Under the pieces are notes generated by a model that was not told the origin of the DNA, did no database searches, and worked only from the letters and a program-made list of their open reading frames with translations. 64,000 nt of DNA from Molanna angustata (Eukaryota; Arthropoda; Insecta; Trichoptera; Molannidae). Shown here piece by piece: positions 33,484 to 44,194 of this stretch. Each line of letters opens with the position of its first letter. Positions within the stretch are counted from its first letter, which is position 1. Location: contig OY754964.1 in the NCBI GenBank assembly GCA_963576475.1, forward strand, positions 8,099,986-8,163,985. Direction: 5' to 3'. The translations under genes and the position numbers were made by a program.

Positions 33484-34589
33484 CGATGTTCTCCCGGCAG
33501 AGCCCAGGGGGTTTTTCTTGATTCAGCTATCCATTCATCACACTTTCATATACGTCATCTGATATAACACACACATTTTTTCCTTAGATTATTTTTACAC
33601 TTATTTACATATAATTACACTATTTAAGTCCCAACTTTTGTCTTTTCTCACCGCTTACATTTATATTATCTTACCAAGTAACTTATACAACTAGTTATTT
33701 CTTATTCTTAGCTTAATAGTTCACTTAATATAATTAACGATTACACTTATTACCTATATCTTACTCACTATTTCACTTATTTTATGTACCTACTACAAAT
33801 TTACTAGTTCTGGTACGCACGTGTCTTTTCACTGTTTACACCTCTCTATGTACTTCCTCTTTCACACTTTGCTTCGCTTCCTCACTTCACTGCGTAGCAC
33901 TTTTACCTGGACAGAGTCATTTTTTGTCTTAAGCAGGGCATGTCACTTTGAGAGAAGGTTATCTATCGGGCAACCCGAGACAGGATAATTTACGGGTACT
34001 TTTCAGGAAACCATTCCACAGTCACTCCCGTTCATCTACTGCGGTATGTTTTTAGTAATGTAGGTATTCCTTTTTCTAGCCGATCGTGTGAAAATTGGTC
34101 TTTTCCTTGTCCACTGATTTATCTTCTAATTATTTCAAAAATGGCATCGTATCATGGCATATTGTTCCCACCCATACTGTCATACTAATTGACCGTCTTT
34201 TTTCTGGGGACATTCGCACTCACAAACAAAAACCACCATTACAAAGAATATCGATGAATGTCGGTCGGTCGGGCTGCGTCCAACATGTGGTCACCGTCTG
34301 TGGGCCGTTAAGCCCAGCTTCAAGGGGCAGGTACACAGGTCTGTTGACAAACTCACTTAGTCACACACATAAACACTTTGTAATAAACTAAATAAAACTG
34401 CTTTTGTCCACATATCGATTTATAGAACTACTTAATAATTACATATATGATAGGCAAAATTACACTACATCTACTGTACTAAAAATGAAGGCTGTCCGAC
34501 TATAATATCCGCCGTAAAATTTACTGGGACCCGAGAGTGCATAGAAACGCACCCGGCCGCCACGGCCGCCGCAATTTGTTTTCGCAATT
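33484..34589 (-). other. LINE-R 5' leader
   Basis: About 1.1 kb without a long frame between the 5' end and the ORF2 start. The 5' tip on the element strand (CAAATTGCGGCGGCCGTGG to ATTTTACGGCGG, 34500-34585) is GC-rich, as expected for an internal Pol II promoter, but no motif proves this. Its presence indicates a full or near-full-length insertion. Confidence 0.6.
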
Positions 34590-36289
34590 TGTGATAGATA
34601 GCTCACTGAAAATGCAATATCTGGCCTTGTTGCTACTGCAAGATACATGAGGGTACCGATTAAATTTTTATAAGGTAGATATTTCTTGTTTTCATTTTTA
34701 TTAAGTTCTAATTTTATCCCAGGTTCAATAGGGGTAGTTGCTGATTTACAGTCTTGCATGTTGAAATTTTTCAATGTGTCTTCTATGTACCTTTCTTGGC
34801 TCAACTTTATTTCTTTTCCTTTATAGGTAATATCTATACCAACTAGGCGTTTTGGTTTTCCTAGATCTTTTATTTCAAACTTCTTTGCAAGAATATCTTT
34901 AATATTTTCTAATTTTCTTGGACAGGAGCAGGCAATTAATAGGTCGTCGATATAGATTACAATAATAACTTTTACTCCTCCTTTCACCAGTGTGTATACA
35001 CATGGATCAGCATGTGATGCTTTAAAATCAAGATTCCACAATTCTGTATCGAGTTTTGTGTACCATTGTCTTCCTGCCTGCTTAAGTCCATATAGTGCCT
35101 TTTTGAGATGACATACTTTTTCTTCTTTTATGTCTCTTATGTTTTTTAACATAGTTCTAGCTTTGTTGTATATAGTTGGGTCGTCTTGTTCACTTTCTTC
35201 AACCATGATTTCTGTTACATATTTTTCAACATAATCTGGTAATTTCATGAATATGTCTTCGTTTAAATCACCATTAAGGTAAGCTGTAGTCACATCCATT
35301 TGATTAAGTTGAAGTCCTTCTTCCACAGATATTCCAATGACTGATCTTATTGAACTCAACTTGGCAACTGGTGTAAATGTTTCATTAAAGTCGATACCTG
35401 GAAGTTGCGTAAAACCCTGTGCTACAAGTCTAGCTTTCTTGGTTTCTTTGTTATCTGGGCCTATCTTTTTCTTCAAAATCATTTTGTAGTTAATAATTTT
35501 CATATCTTCTTCTTTCTTTATTATTTTCCAGGTGTCATTCTTAATATGTGCCCGTATTTCAGATTTTATGGATTTACTCCAATCTTCGTTATCTTCATTT
35601 TTATCTGACATATAAAATATCTCAGATGCGTAGGCATTCTCACTTAATTCTTCAAATTCTTTTTCAATTAGATAATCCTTAGTCCATACTGGTGGCTTTC
35701 TATTTCTTATCGGCTTGTCACCGGTAGATAAAATTTCAGATTCGTCCTCAAATGTTTCAGTTTCGTCATTTGAAGGTACTTTCTGAGGATCATCATTAAT
35801 AGAAGATATGATATTCTCCGTCTCTCTTTGTTTGTGGCATGTAGCCGGTGTGATACTTCTCTCAGGAGTGAGAAGTGGATATTGAGTTTCAACAGGTAGT
35901 ACGTTTTCTTCAGTTTCTTTAATTATATCAATTTCTATTTGTTCCTTTGCTATTTCAGGTACCTGTCGTTGTTGGTATTCCTGATTTTCCATGAAGATGT
36001 CATAATTGTTTGATTCATTTTTATAATACATTTTATTTATGACTTTCACGTCTCTGCTTATGATTATATTTTTCTCTTCGGGTATATATATACGGTATCC
36101 TTTGTAATTTTTGGCATATCCCACAAATACTCCTTCTTTAGCCTTTTGTGATAATTTTCCTTTTCTATTATTTTTCAGAAAGAAAGTTTTACTCCCGAAG
36201 ATGTGCAGATGGTTTCCTGATAGTGTTCGACCAACCCATTTTTTGTATGGTGTATTACCTTGCAGTGCTTTTGTGGGACTTCGGTTTAT
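34590..36289 (-). pseudogene. Copia pol, integrase C-terminus and reverse transcriptase
   Basis: After the TAA at 36290-36292 the same frame continues NRSPTKALQGNTPYKKW, KEGVFVGYAKNYKGYRIY, then an acidic linker and a Copia-type RT: NDTWKIIKK, ARLVAQGFTQ, FTPVAKLSSIRSV, QMDVTTAYLNGDL (first catalytic Asp), KKALYGLKQAGRQWY, VIYIDDLLIA (catalytic YxDD), DLGKPKRLVGIDI, and YKNLIGTLMYLAVATRPDIA. A stretch of about 35 residues before KVCHLKKALYG looks longer than usual. The frame runs into the LINE at 34589. Confidence 0.9.
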
Positions 36290-38050
36290 TTAGTAATTTG
36301 CTGTATAAACCGCTTCTGCCCACAGATATGATGGTACATTTCCATCTATCATTAAACAACGAACTTTTTCCAATAAGGATCTATTCTTTCGCTCGCTTAT
36401 CCCGTTTTGTTGTGGCGTGTATGGTGTTGATATTCTTCTTTGTATTCCGTGTTCTTCCAAATAATCATTAAACTCTTGGTTTATGTATTCCTTGCCATTA
36501 TCTGATTGTAGGTATTTTATCCTTTTATTAGTGAAGTTTTCTACCTTGTTTTTATATGTTTTAAATATTTCAAAAACATCGCTTTTTCTTTTGATGAAAT
36601 AAACACAACAATATCTTGTATAATCATCAATAAATGTGACAAAATACTTTGAACCTGCCAAAGATTCACATTCTAGTGGACCACATACATCAGTGTGTAC
36701 TATTTCTAAAATTTCACTTGAATTTATTTTATTATTTTTTGGGAATGGCAATCTTGACAATTTTCCTTTAATGCAGGTTTCACAATCTTCTAGTTTTTCT
36801 TTGCTGAGTTCAATTCCATACATTAGTTTATTATTAACCATTAACCTCAAGTCTCTTTCATTCATGTGGCCAAGTTTTTGATGCCACTCTATGACCTTGT
36901 TGTCATTTCTGGAAGTGAAATATGCAGTCTCTGTGTCTTTATCAAACTCCAAATAATATAAACCGTTGCTTCTTTTGGCTTTTAATATCACTTTTCCATT
37001 TTTGCTTATTATATAGGCTTCTTGTTTTTCGAAAACAACTTTATTTCCATTTTCAGTTATCTTTTGTATCGACATAAGGTTAGACGATAGTTCCGGCACA
37101 TATAACGCCTCATTTAAATTATAAATTTCATCTTTTTTACTGAGTTTTATGATTCCTTTACCAACCACAGCCGTAGTGTGATTATTGGATGCCAGCTTTA
37201 ATACTCCACTGTCCTGTTGTATGATGGCAAATAGATTTTTTTCACTACTCATGTGTGAAGTGCAACCGCTGTCTAGGAACCACTTGTTTTTATTTCTTTC
37301 AACATTATGTGTTGAAGATGTAATATTGAAATTACTCTCCTTTTTATTATCTTTATTGAATTTTTTATTATACCAGCATGCTTCTGTGGTGTGTCCTTTC
37401 TTCTTACATTTTAGACAATATTTTGTTTTATGTTTTTTAGAGAAGAATGCTCCTTCACCTTTTTCTATATCTTTATTTCTTCTAGCTTCACTTTCTTCTA
37501 TAATTTTTATTTTTAATTCTTCTGGTTTGGGCAGATTATCTCTCGACTCTACAGCAATTCGAAAATTTTCGTAAGAATTTGGTAGGCTATATAACACCAT
37601 GATGCTTAGAAGATCTGGGTGTAAGTCCACGTTCATGTCTGCTAATTTGTCCACTATATCAATAAAATTATTTAGGTGTTCGCGAACATCACTTTTTTCT
37701 GCTTTTTTCAATATCAGTTGTTTAAGTAATGTAGCTTTTCTTGCTGGACCAGTACTCTGATATATGCTTTTCAACTTGTCCCATAGGTCTTTTGAGGTTT
37801 TGCAGCCTTTTACTTGTTTCAATTCAGTAGGTGATATCAACAATAATAGTTCAGAACGTGCTAGAAGGTCCTGTTGTGAAACTTTTCTTTTCTTTTCTTC
37901 TTCTATTGGCTCGGTGATATCTCCATTTACAATTTCCCACAATCCATTTTTAATTAGGACTGCTTGAGCCTGTACACACCATGTGTCATAATTTTCTTTG
38001 GATAACACATCAATGCGATTGTATGTAGCTGAAGCCGATGTTGCATTCAT
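36290..38050 (-). pseudogene. Copia gag, protease and integrase core
   Basis: 586 open codons from ATG at 38048-38050. Residues 1-200 are a Copia gag (YDTW near 21, LKSIY near 93). A CCHC zinc knuckle is at 212-225 (CLKCKKKGHTTEAC). The protease active site is WFLDSGCTSHM (DSG at 260-262). The integrase zinc region has H390, H395, C423 and C426; the catalytic D, D, E fall at about 454 (VHTDV), 517 (SDNGKEY) and 553 (ISERKNR). All catalytic residues are present. The frame stops at TAA right after VYTANY, inside the integrase region. It would package RNA and integrate DNA if repaired; it is broken here. Confidence 0.92.
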
Positions 38051-38097
38051 TTTTGTTTAGAATTTATGTATTTCACTTTTATTTCAGAAACCACACG

Positions 38098-38108
38098 CTC
38101 TGCTACCA
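38098..38108 (-). promoter_or_regulatory. Copia primer-binding site, tRNA-iMet type
   Basis: On the element strand TGGTAGCAGAG begins three bases inside the 5' LTR. It is complementary to the 3' end of animal initiator tRNA-Met (ending CTCTGCTACCA), the usual minus-strand primer for many Copia elements. Confidence 0.8.
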
Positions 38109-38111
38109 ATT

Positions 38112-38269
38112 TGTTGGGATTTTATAATGAAAAACATATTATTCTCTAGTAATATTATATTCAGATATATTCTTGTAGTAGAAAAAAGCAAGAGATAAAA
38201 CAAAAGCAAGTCACTATGCAAAAAAACATATATGTCAGATTTGAATGGTGTTCTATTTTATTTTTAATG
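38112..38269 (-). repeat. Copia 5' LTR
   Basis: 158 bp matching 29712-29870. The outer end reads AATG where the other LTR has AACA, so the terminal dinucleotide is damaged. It would hold the promoter and transcript start; no clear TATA box was assigned. Confidence 0.88.
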
Positions 38270-38335
38270 CCGTAAAACGATTATGAAATCAAAGTATTTT
38301 GACTATACTATTACTGATACTTTTAACAAATCAAC
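38270..38335 (+). repeat. Family F fragment
   Basis: TTATGAAATCAAAGTATTTTGACTATAC...GATACTTTTAAC matches 28283-28345. It lies directly outside the Copia 5' LTR and is followed at once by a LINE-G scrap. Confidence 0.6.
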
Positions 38336-38590
38336 TCAGCCTTGAAAGAGTAAGAAACACGGAAATAAGACGAATGTGTAGTGAATAAGACATCGTCCGA
38401 TGGGGAAGACAGCGAAGGTGATGCTGGAAAGAACATGTTAACAGGGTATAAGACTTCCACGTGTCGTGCTTCAAGGCAACCTCACCAGGACAAGGCCACC
38501 AGAGCGACCTTCGAAAAGATGGTGCGTTAGCTAACAATCCACGTCACAGGAGACTACTTAGCGGCAGAAACATGGAAGAAGAAGATGATT
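38336..38590 (+). pseudogene. LINE-G ORF2 C-terminal fragment
   Basis: Encodes RVRNTEIRRMCSE, stop, DIVRWGRQRR, stop, CWKEHVNRV, the same order as MRTLR...RIRN...VVRWGRQRRRYW at 26187-26340, then an ACCAGAGCGA remnant and a GAAGAAGAAGATG tail. Two in-frame stops and later frame loss mark it as old. Confidence 0.75.
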
Positions 38591-39119
38591 TAAAAATGCC
38601 AAAAAAGTTGTTCTATAATGTCAATTTAAATCACAAATAACTGTCTATTGTAGAACATAAGAGGAAATTAAAGGTCTTTAAGCAATACAATATTATACTG
38701 AAGAATATTATATTAAGCTACATATTATGTAGTTTCGCCTCTGGTTTTTCTCTGCGTGTTATAATATGACAAAGGTCAATGGAGTGTAATCCATATAATA
38801 TCACAATAAAATATATTAACAAAGGTTATGTATGTAATTGAATTATTATACCTATATGTCTGGAGATTCCTTCTATACTCTTGACATTTCATCGACAATT
38901 CTATTAAAAATGACTCGTGTGTTTTATAAAAATATGAAATGTTACTGCTGCCGATTCATAAATCAGCAATAATATATCCAAACATGGCGGGATTTAACAT
39001 ATGGATTACTTGTACATAAATAAATATAATAACTATATAAAGTTAAAAAAAATATATATTTATAAATACATTATTACATATATATTTTTTTAATTCACAA
39101 ACTTGATGAATTATTATTT
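38591..39119. other. AT-rich stretch, nothing recognised
   Basis: No coding frame or repeat identified. Confidence 0.35.
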
Positions 39120-39604
39120 ATTTTATTTTATTTAAATCTTCTTGTACATATAATAAGTACACTGGCTTGCTTATTGCCTAATGGTAATTTCTTCCAACCA
39201 ACCAGAGTAAATGTTAAATATACAAAACAATGTGTACTATGGCAATAAGTTAATCACATTACAAAATAAATAAAGATAGCAGAGGAAAAGTAATGAAAAA
39301 AAACCACAAAAACAAAGAAGATAACATATAAGAACAAATCATAGCAATGATAGGAAGACTAAGGGATAAGGAGAGGAAGAGGAGAGGAAGATGTAATCAG
39401 GTGTTGTCAGATAAATATTTTTGCTTTAGCCTTTTCTTGAAGATGTTTAGTGAGATAGACGACGTAATATCAGGACTTAGGCTATTCCATAGTCTATGTA
39501 GGTGAATGTACTTCAAATGAAGAGCTAATTCAGAACTATGAATAGGGATTGATAGTAAAGCACGTTCACCAGATCGAAAGATAAGTGAATTTATCTTTGA
39601 GATA
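39120..39604 (-). pseudogene. Jockey-like LINE C-terminus and 3' UTR
   Basis: From 39604 to a TGA at 39396-39398 the minus strand is open: KINSLIFRSGERALLSIPIH, then HLHRLWNSLSPDI and SLNIFKKRLKQKYLSD, the usual last 65 or so residues of a Jockey-group ORF2. The 3' UTR follows, with TGGTTGGTTGGAAGAAAT and GGCAATAAGC...CCAGTGTAC at 39160-39205. The same 3' UTR phrase occurs at 5215-5345, 44195-44260 and 48035-48130, so this entry links those scraps to a protein-coding family. Confidence 0.7.
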
Positions 39605-41401
39605 CTGAGATATAATTAGCATAGTTTTTTTTCTATTTGTAATTCAAATATAAATTTCGATTCTTTTGAATTTGACAGAACTACAATCAAGCCTGTTATT
39701 TTTCTGTGAAAACATTTCAATGTAAAATGTCTTATTGTAAAAAAAAGGAGATGCTTGTGCCTTCTATAATATACACAGTATAAAGGCTTCGAAGTGATCA
39801 TAATATTTTTTTAAAAATTAAAAAAAATCATTAATATTTGTAAAATTTTGATTTGTTTGAAATCTTAATGAACTTTCGTAATATCTACTGCATGAAAATG
39901 TATTCAGACTGTCAATGTCATATGTTGGAAGAAATATTTATACGGTTATTAACTCGCCACTTACGCAGGGTACAAGAAAGTGTTTATTTTTATTGTTATA
40001 ATTTATAATTATTATCAAGGGTGTTAGGAGAAAACAATGATATTCTAATTTTTTTCTGTTTAGTTGGTATACAATGTGATGGGCAAGCATCTATATTTTC
40101 AATGTGCGTTAACGAATGGTTGAAAACGAAGAGAGTTCCAAGTAAATGTTGATATAAAATCACCAGATTGGGAGAAAACAATTAATATCAAGTATGGGAG
40201 ATAATAATGTATATTCATCAATTTATCAATATGGACATCAATCGATGTATAATGTAAAAAAATAATTATCTTTGTAGACAATCATCGTTTTCTTTCGGCA
40301 CCCTTCATTTTCTCGTTGACAATTAAAACAAAAGTGATTGCTTACACCTCAATGGAGACACAACAGGAATATTCTTTTCAATAGGAGAATCTTAACGAAG
40401 ATCACAGTGTTGTTCTTCCTCCACCACACCACCCTTTCTGCTTATGGGGACTAATAACGGCCCCTTGCAAAAATCTGAAAGAACCCATAAAGAACATACG
40501 AAGAGTTCGGAGAACTCTAAAACCTTGCAAACACTGCACTTAATGTGCCAAAGAGAGCTAATCATGTGGAAACAACTGGCTCACTGTTCACTGATAGTGA
40601 AGATAAGAGTGCACCGAATTTAATACAGATAATCTTGAAAACCCTAAAGTTGCTCTTCGTGGCTACAAGGTCCGCATGTCCAATGGGTCCAAAGAAATTC
40701 CCTCGGACGTCGATGGTCGTAGAGTTATCGTCGGAAAGTTGACACGGAGAAGTGCTGTCAAATATTAATCAACATCGTTTTTATTATAGTGTTGGAATCA
40801 TGTCACAGAATGATACAACGTGTCTAGTCACAAAGTTTTTCGTTGGCGGCTTTTACCATCTAAACTTTGATACAGAAATCGTGTTATTTACAGATTTATC
40901 ACCAAAAAGGAAGACATAAATTCAGAGATAGCGAATCAAAGATATAAACACACAACAAATTTAACTGATGGCATCGATTTGTTACTAAGATTGATTGTAT
41001 CAATTCATTTCTATTTCACATTCTTATGTGCATTAACTGTTTCCGTATGAGATATGTTTGAACCAATCAAACACATTGTAAAATGAAAATAAAAACAACA
41101 ATATATTATTAAGAGTGAGTGAGATTTAGACACGCCTGCTAAGATGATATTAGAAAACCTTTTTAAGAGAATTCTAAGCAGTGTGTATCATATCACTAGG
41201 GTTTTTATGAAGTCGTTTTATTTGTGTTGTGTTGCCGTCCTGGGTTCAATTTCAAAAGTTTTTTTTTTTATTTACTTTAGATTTCTGTTTTTACAATATT
41301 AGGTTCATGATAAACAGGAACTGTGATGTTACAAAATTTTGCAGAAAACTCATAAAAAAAGATTAGAATCTTGTGCTTGATGAGTTATCAACGTGATAAT
41401 A
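39605..41401. other. No gene supported; one unidentified ORF cluster
   Basis: Mostly AT-rich. 40400-40745 is GC-richer and has two overlapping plus-strand frames, 57 codons from ATG 40446 (starting MGTNNGPLQKSERTHKEHTK) and 65 codons from 40545. Neither shows a domain I recognise. It may be a remnant of a retroelement gag or a non-coding repeat. Confidence 0.35.
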
Positions 41402-41452
41402 AAAAAAATATTCGGTTGCATGTAACACATGAGATCCAACTGTCGACGGCGA
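41402..41452 (+). mobile_element. Family B left-end scrap
   Basis: GGTTGCATGTAACACATGAG then ATCCAACTGTCGACGGCGATAG, the family B left terminus only. The sequence switches to MITE E within about 12 bp. Confidence 0.75.
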
Positions 41453-41463
41453 TAGTTCCCCCT

Positions 41464-41608
41464 ATTCAGTAACTATTGTAACTAAAATAGGAACGTTTTA
41501 AATTTGTAGATTTACGGTCTTATTTCAGCGTTATAAAATATCAACTTGGATTAAATGGAATAGGAACGTACCTATTTTGGCCGGAACGTTCTTAAAAAGT
41601 TACTGAAT
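41464..41608 (+). mobile_element. MITE family E, copy 2 (uninterrupted)
   Basis: 145 bp with perfect 11-bp terminal inverted repeats ATTCAGTAACT / AGTTACTGAAT. Provides the empty site for the LINE-G insertion in copy 1. Non-coding, so it would need a transposase from elsewhere; superfamily unknown. Confidence 0.75.
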
Positions 41609-41866
41609 CAGACGTATTATGAATAATTATGAAATTTTCATCATTTTACCTACTTATAGGAAATATTTTACAAGGATGGTGTACAATTTGTTAGGAATTC
41701 AAAAGACCGAATATTATCGAATATTTTTTCGAATATTTTTTATTATTGCATATGCGCAAACATTGGATTACAACAAAAATAAATAAAAATAATAAGAATG
41801 TTGTTCATAATTTCACACATAGATGGCTGTAGTAAAAATTCCTTATTTTCAAGCGAAAAGAATTTC

Positions 41867-42080
41867 CTAATTTTCCTCCCTCGTACCCTCCTATCCATCC
41901 CAAACAAATTGTGTATGTGCATGTGTGTGTGTGTGCGTGTAACATGAGTTGTTTACAGTATTTTCTTGTTATTGATGAAAAGCTTGTTATTGGCTCTGAA
42001 GTCTATGTTAAAATTTGTATTATAAAAAATGTAAATGAGCTGTTGGCTTCCCAAATAAATAAATAAATAAATAAATTTCA
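41867..42080 (+). mobile_element. Family J repeat, copy 2
   Basis: CCTAATTTTCCTCCCTCGTACC to GAGCTGTTGGCTTCCC and (AAAT)n, nearly identical to 20510-20782 but with a shorter (GT)n. The high similarity suggests recent activity of the parent element. Confidence 0.8.
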
Positions 42081-42134
42081 GTATTACAATATATAGAACT
42101 TTCAAAATTAAATTGATAGGGATCTCATTAAAAA

Positions 42135-42283
42135 GGCATAATTGGTGAACGTTGCGCAAGCGCATAAAGTGATCACGTAAACCAGCCGATGACAGGTCGT
42201 AAGCCCTGTAGGTGCCTTGATTTTCCGGTTCTCCTACAGTAAATATTCCAACTTCGTCTCTATTGAGATAATTAAAAATCTGT
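42135..42283 (+). repeat. Family D arm, copy 2 left
   Basis: GGTGAACGTTGCGCAAGCGC...GTAAACCAGCCGATGACAGGTCGTAAGCCCTGTAGG...CAACTTCGTCTCTATTGAG. Reverse complement of 46141-46285. Confidence 0.65.
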
Positions 42284-42809
42284 CACCGAATATTATTTTT
42301 TCTTATAATATCAGTTATAAATAAAGTTATAAATGATCTTCCTAGATTTGTTAATTAATAATTTATTGTTCCCAAATACTTCGTATTGCTGGTACAATAT
42401 TTTTTTATAACGGAGTGCTTCATAATACAATCATACTTAAAAAATATCAAGATAATTTCATTGTTAAGTTGTGACAACTCGTTCATTGGTCTCAACTCGT
42501 TCATTGCGGGTTACCATTTGGACCCGACGGAGAGAAAAAAAAGAGTTTTAATGTCGATTCGCACTCAATTTCTTATAGGGATCACAACAAAATTATATAA
42601 TTAGAGTTTCTTTGACATCAAATAAACATTATCCATATCCGAAGTCAGTAACTGTTTATTGACTGGCACAGGCACTTCCTTATTGACAAATGTAAATCGC
42701 CAGTTTCCTGAATAACGTCCGGTCAGCTAAAATGTAGACTAATTGTTCAACTATACTCACACACAAGTATATTATATATAAGTGTTTTGTTTATTTTGCT
42801 TTTATTTTT
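42284..42809. other. No gene supported
   Basis: A plus frame of 72 codons at 42386-42604 has no recognisable content. CAACTCGTTCATTG is directly repeated at 42476 and 42495. Confidence 0.35.
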
Positions 42810-42915
42810 TTTTTATTATAAAAAATTAATATTTCATTGTTAAACAAGTACATATACATCTTTCCTACGTTCCCTAAAATAAGCATAAATGTGTGCTATA
42901 GGTGAACGAAATCGG
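42810..42915 (-). mobile_element. SINE1 3' part
   Basis: CATTGTTAAACAAGTACATATACATC, CCTACGTTCCCTAAAATAAGC and GGTGAACGAAATCGG are the SINE1 tail in reverse. The head is missing. Confidence 0.7.
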
Positions 42916-43364
42916 AAATAATGAAATAAAATTCAAAATTGAATATTACAGATTATTCAAAATGTGCAAAATGAGATTTTTTTGTAATATAATACATATA
43001 GAAGAATAAACTTAATATATAAATTAATATTAACCTAATGACTGTAAAGCATTATAAACAACACATTAACTTTGATTAACAAACTGAGAAATTATATGCT
43101 TCCAAAATATATGTAAAAAAATATCTTATTCAGTGTCAATTAAAAGACTATTTACTATGCTACCTTTGCACAGTTAAATACTGCGGCCCTTTAAATTAAA
43201 TTCAGGGGGCAGGTTAAACTTTATATTATTAAATCAAAAAGAGATGTTTTTGATAAACAGGAGAATATAATTTGGCCGAATGTTCACACTTACCCTACGA
43301 GAGGATGTACACAAAATAGTTTATACCACAAAGATCTCAAACATAAAACAAACCATCGGGACTA
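42916..43364. other. AT-rich stretch, nothing recognised
   Basis: No supported feature. 43140-43215 resembles neither coding nor a known repeat in this window. Confidence 0.35.
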
Positions 43365-43590
43365 AAAGCTGAAATGAAGACCCTACGCTCCATTACAGGA
43401 AGAACCTTCAGGGACCGCATCAGGAACAAGACGATTATGTATATAACCATGTCGATAGCATGGACGACAAAAGAATCATCAAAATTGAAGAAGCTATGTA
43501 AGGGAAGCTGGACCTGCTCCTTCTGGGATAGTTCACCTCTACAAAAAGGTCAAATGACCTAATACAAGGCGAAGAAGAAGAAGTATTGAT
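43365..43590 (+). pseudogene. LINE-G 3' end
   Basis: Encodes AEMKTLRSITGRTFRDRIRNK, matching MRTLRAIAGRTLRDRIRN at 26187-26260. The protein match is then lost and the sequence ends CAAGGCGAAGAAGAAGAAG. The last 90 bp (GGAAGCTGGACC...CTTCTGGGATAGTTCACC...GGTCAAATGACC) are the single-copy counterpart of the 549-1425 satellite unit. Confidence 0.8.
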
Positions 43591-43844
43591 ATACACATTT
43601 ATTTTGCAGAACAATCTTTGTCTATAAGAGCTAGGAGAAAATAGAAAAACATGAGAGCAAATCTTTGTTTGGTTGTGAACTTTGTATACAGGATGTATAG
43701 ATAACATCTACAAGAGAGCAATAATTTATTCATATACATAATCAAAATATTGCGTATCAAATAATAATATTACAGAAAATTTTCTTAAGAGTGTGCCCCA
43801 CATTTAGCAATTATTCAAAATATTATTGAAATTTCATTGCTACT

Positions 43845-43985
43845 ACCACTACCACCCATTCCTCATAGAGGCACTGTAATCGGCCACTTCGCAGAACGCA
43901 AAGCACTTCATGGAGCCCTTTGGATTAGCGACCTCTGCATCATGGTGCAATAAACGAACGTGAAAAGAAAAAAAAGACTTTCGTG
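43845..43985 (+). repeat. Family G repeat, copy 2
   Basis: ACCACCCATTCCTCATAGAGGCACTGTAATCGG...CAGAACGCAAAG...CATGGAGCCCTTTGGAT...CATGGTGCAATAAACG, contiguous here but split in copy 1. Confidence 0.65.
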
Positions 43986-44194
43986 GAATATCATTGATAT
44001 TTTAGGTCTTGAAGTGTTGGATGTCGGATAGCTGACCAACATCTCTGTAAACGAATACCCAACTCTTTTGATAGTACGTATGACTCCATATTAGTATAAA
44101 AAATAATACAACTGTTCGTATATGCTATCTTCTTTGTTTTTTTTTTACTTTTCTTCTGCTATCTTTGTTTATTTTTGAAATGTGACTAACTAAT

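Larger units (their letters stand above)
30460..34589 (-). mobile_element. LINE-R, near full-length RTE-like retrotransposon
   Basis: 4,130 bp inserted in the Copia RT. The identical TGTGATAGATA lies at 30449-30459 and 34590-34600, an 11-bp target duplication. On the element strand: a GC-rich 5' leader (CAAATTGCGGCGGCCGTGG...), a single ORF with AP-type endonuclease, reverse transcriptase and a basic C-terminus, then a TATGTATGTATG tail. No separate ORF1 is seen, which with the protein layout suggests the RTE group (inferred). The ORF has two nonsense codons and two frameshifts. Nine shorter relatives lie elsewhere in the window. Confidence 0.92.
29712..38269 (-). mobile_element. Copia-type LTR retrotransposon, interrupted by LINE-R
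   Basis: Two near-identical LTRs flank a minus-strand gag-pol in the Copia order: gag, protease, integrase, reverse transcriptase, RNase H. A tRNA primer site and a polypurine tract lie next to the LTRs. Without the 4.1-kb LINE-R and one target-duplication copy, the element is about 4.4 kb, in the usual range for Copia. Damage: an in-frame TAA after integrase, the LINE insertion in the RT/RNase H region, one frameshift in RNase H, and a TAA near the end. It cannot make a full polyprotein. LTR differences (about 6-7 in 159) suggest moderate age. Confidence 0.93.

Noticed and set aside
34095..34391. 98-codon plus-strand frame
   Set aside because: Lies antisense in the LINE-R 5' leader; no domain and no homologous frame in other elements here.
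37185..37574. 129-codon plus-strand frame, and others at 30538-30990, 31816-32312 and 36148-36471
   Set aside because: Antisense shadows of Copia gag-pol or LINE-R ORF2, whose sense frames carry clear catalytic motifs.
29700..38280. Endogenous retrovirus with envelope
   Set aside because: Domain order (integrase before RT) and short LTRs are Copia type, and no envelope frame exists.
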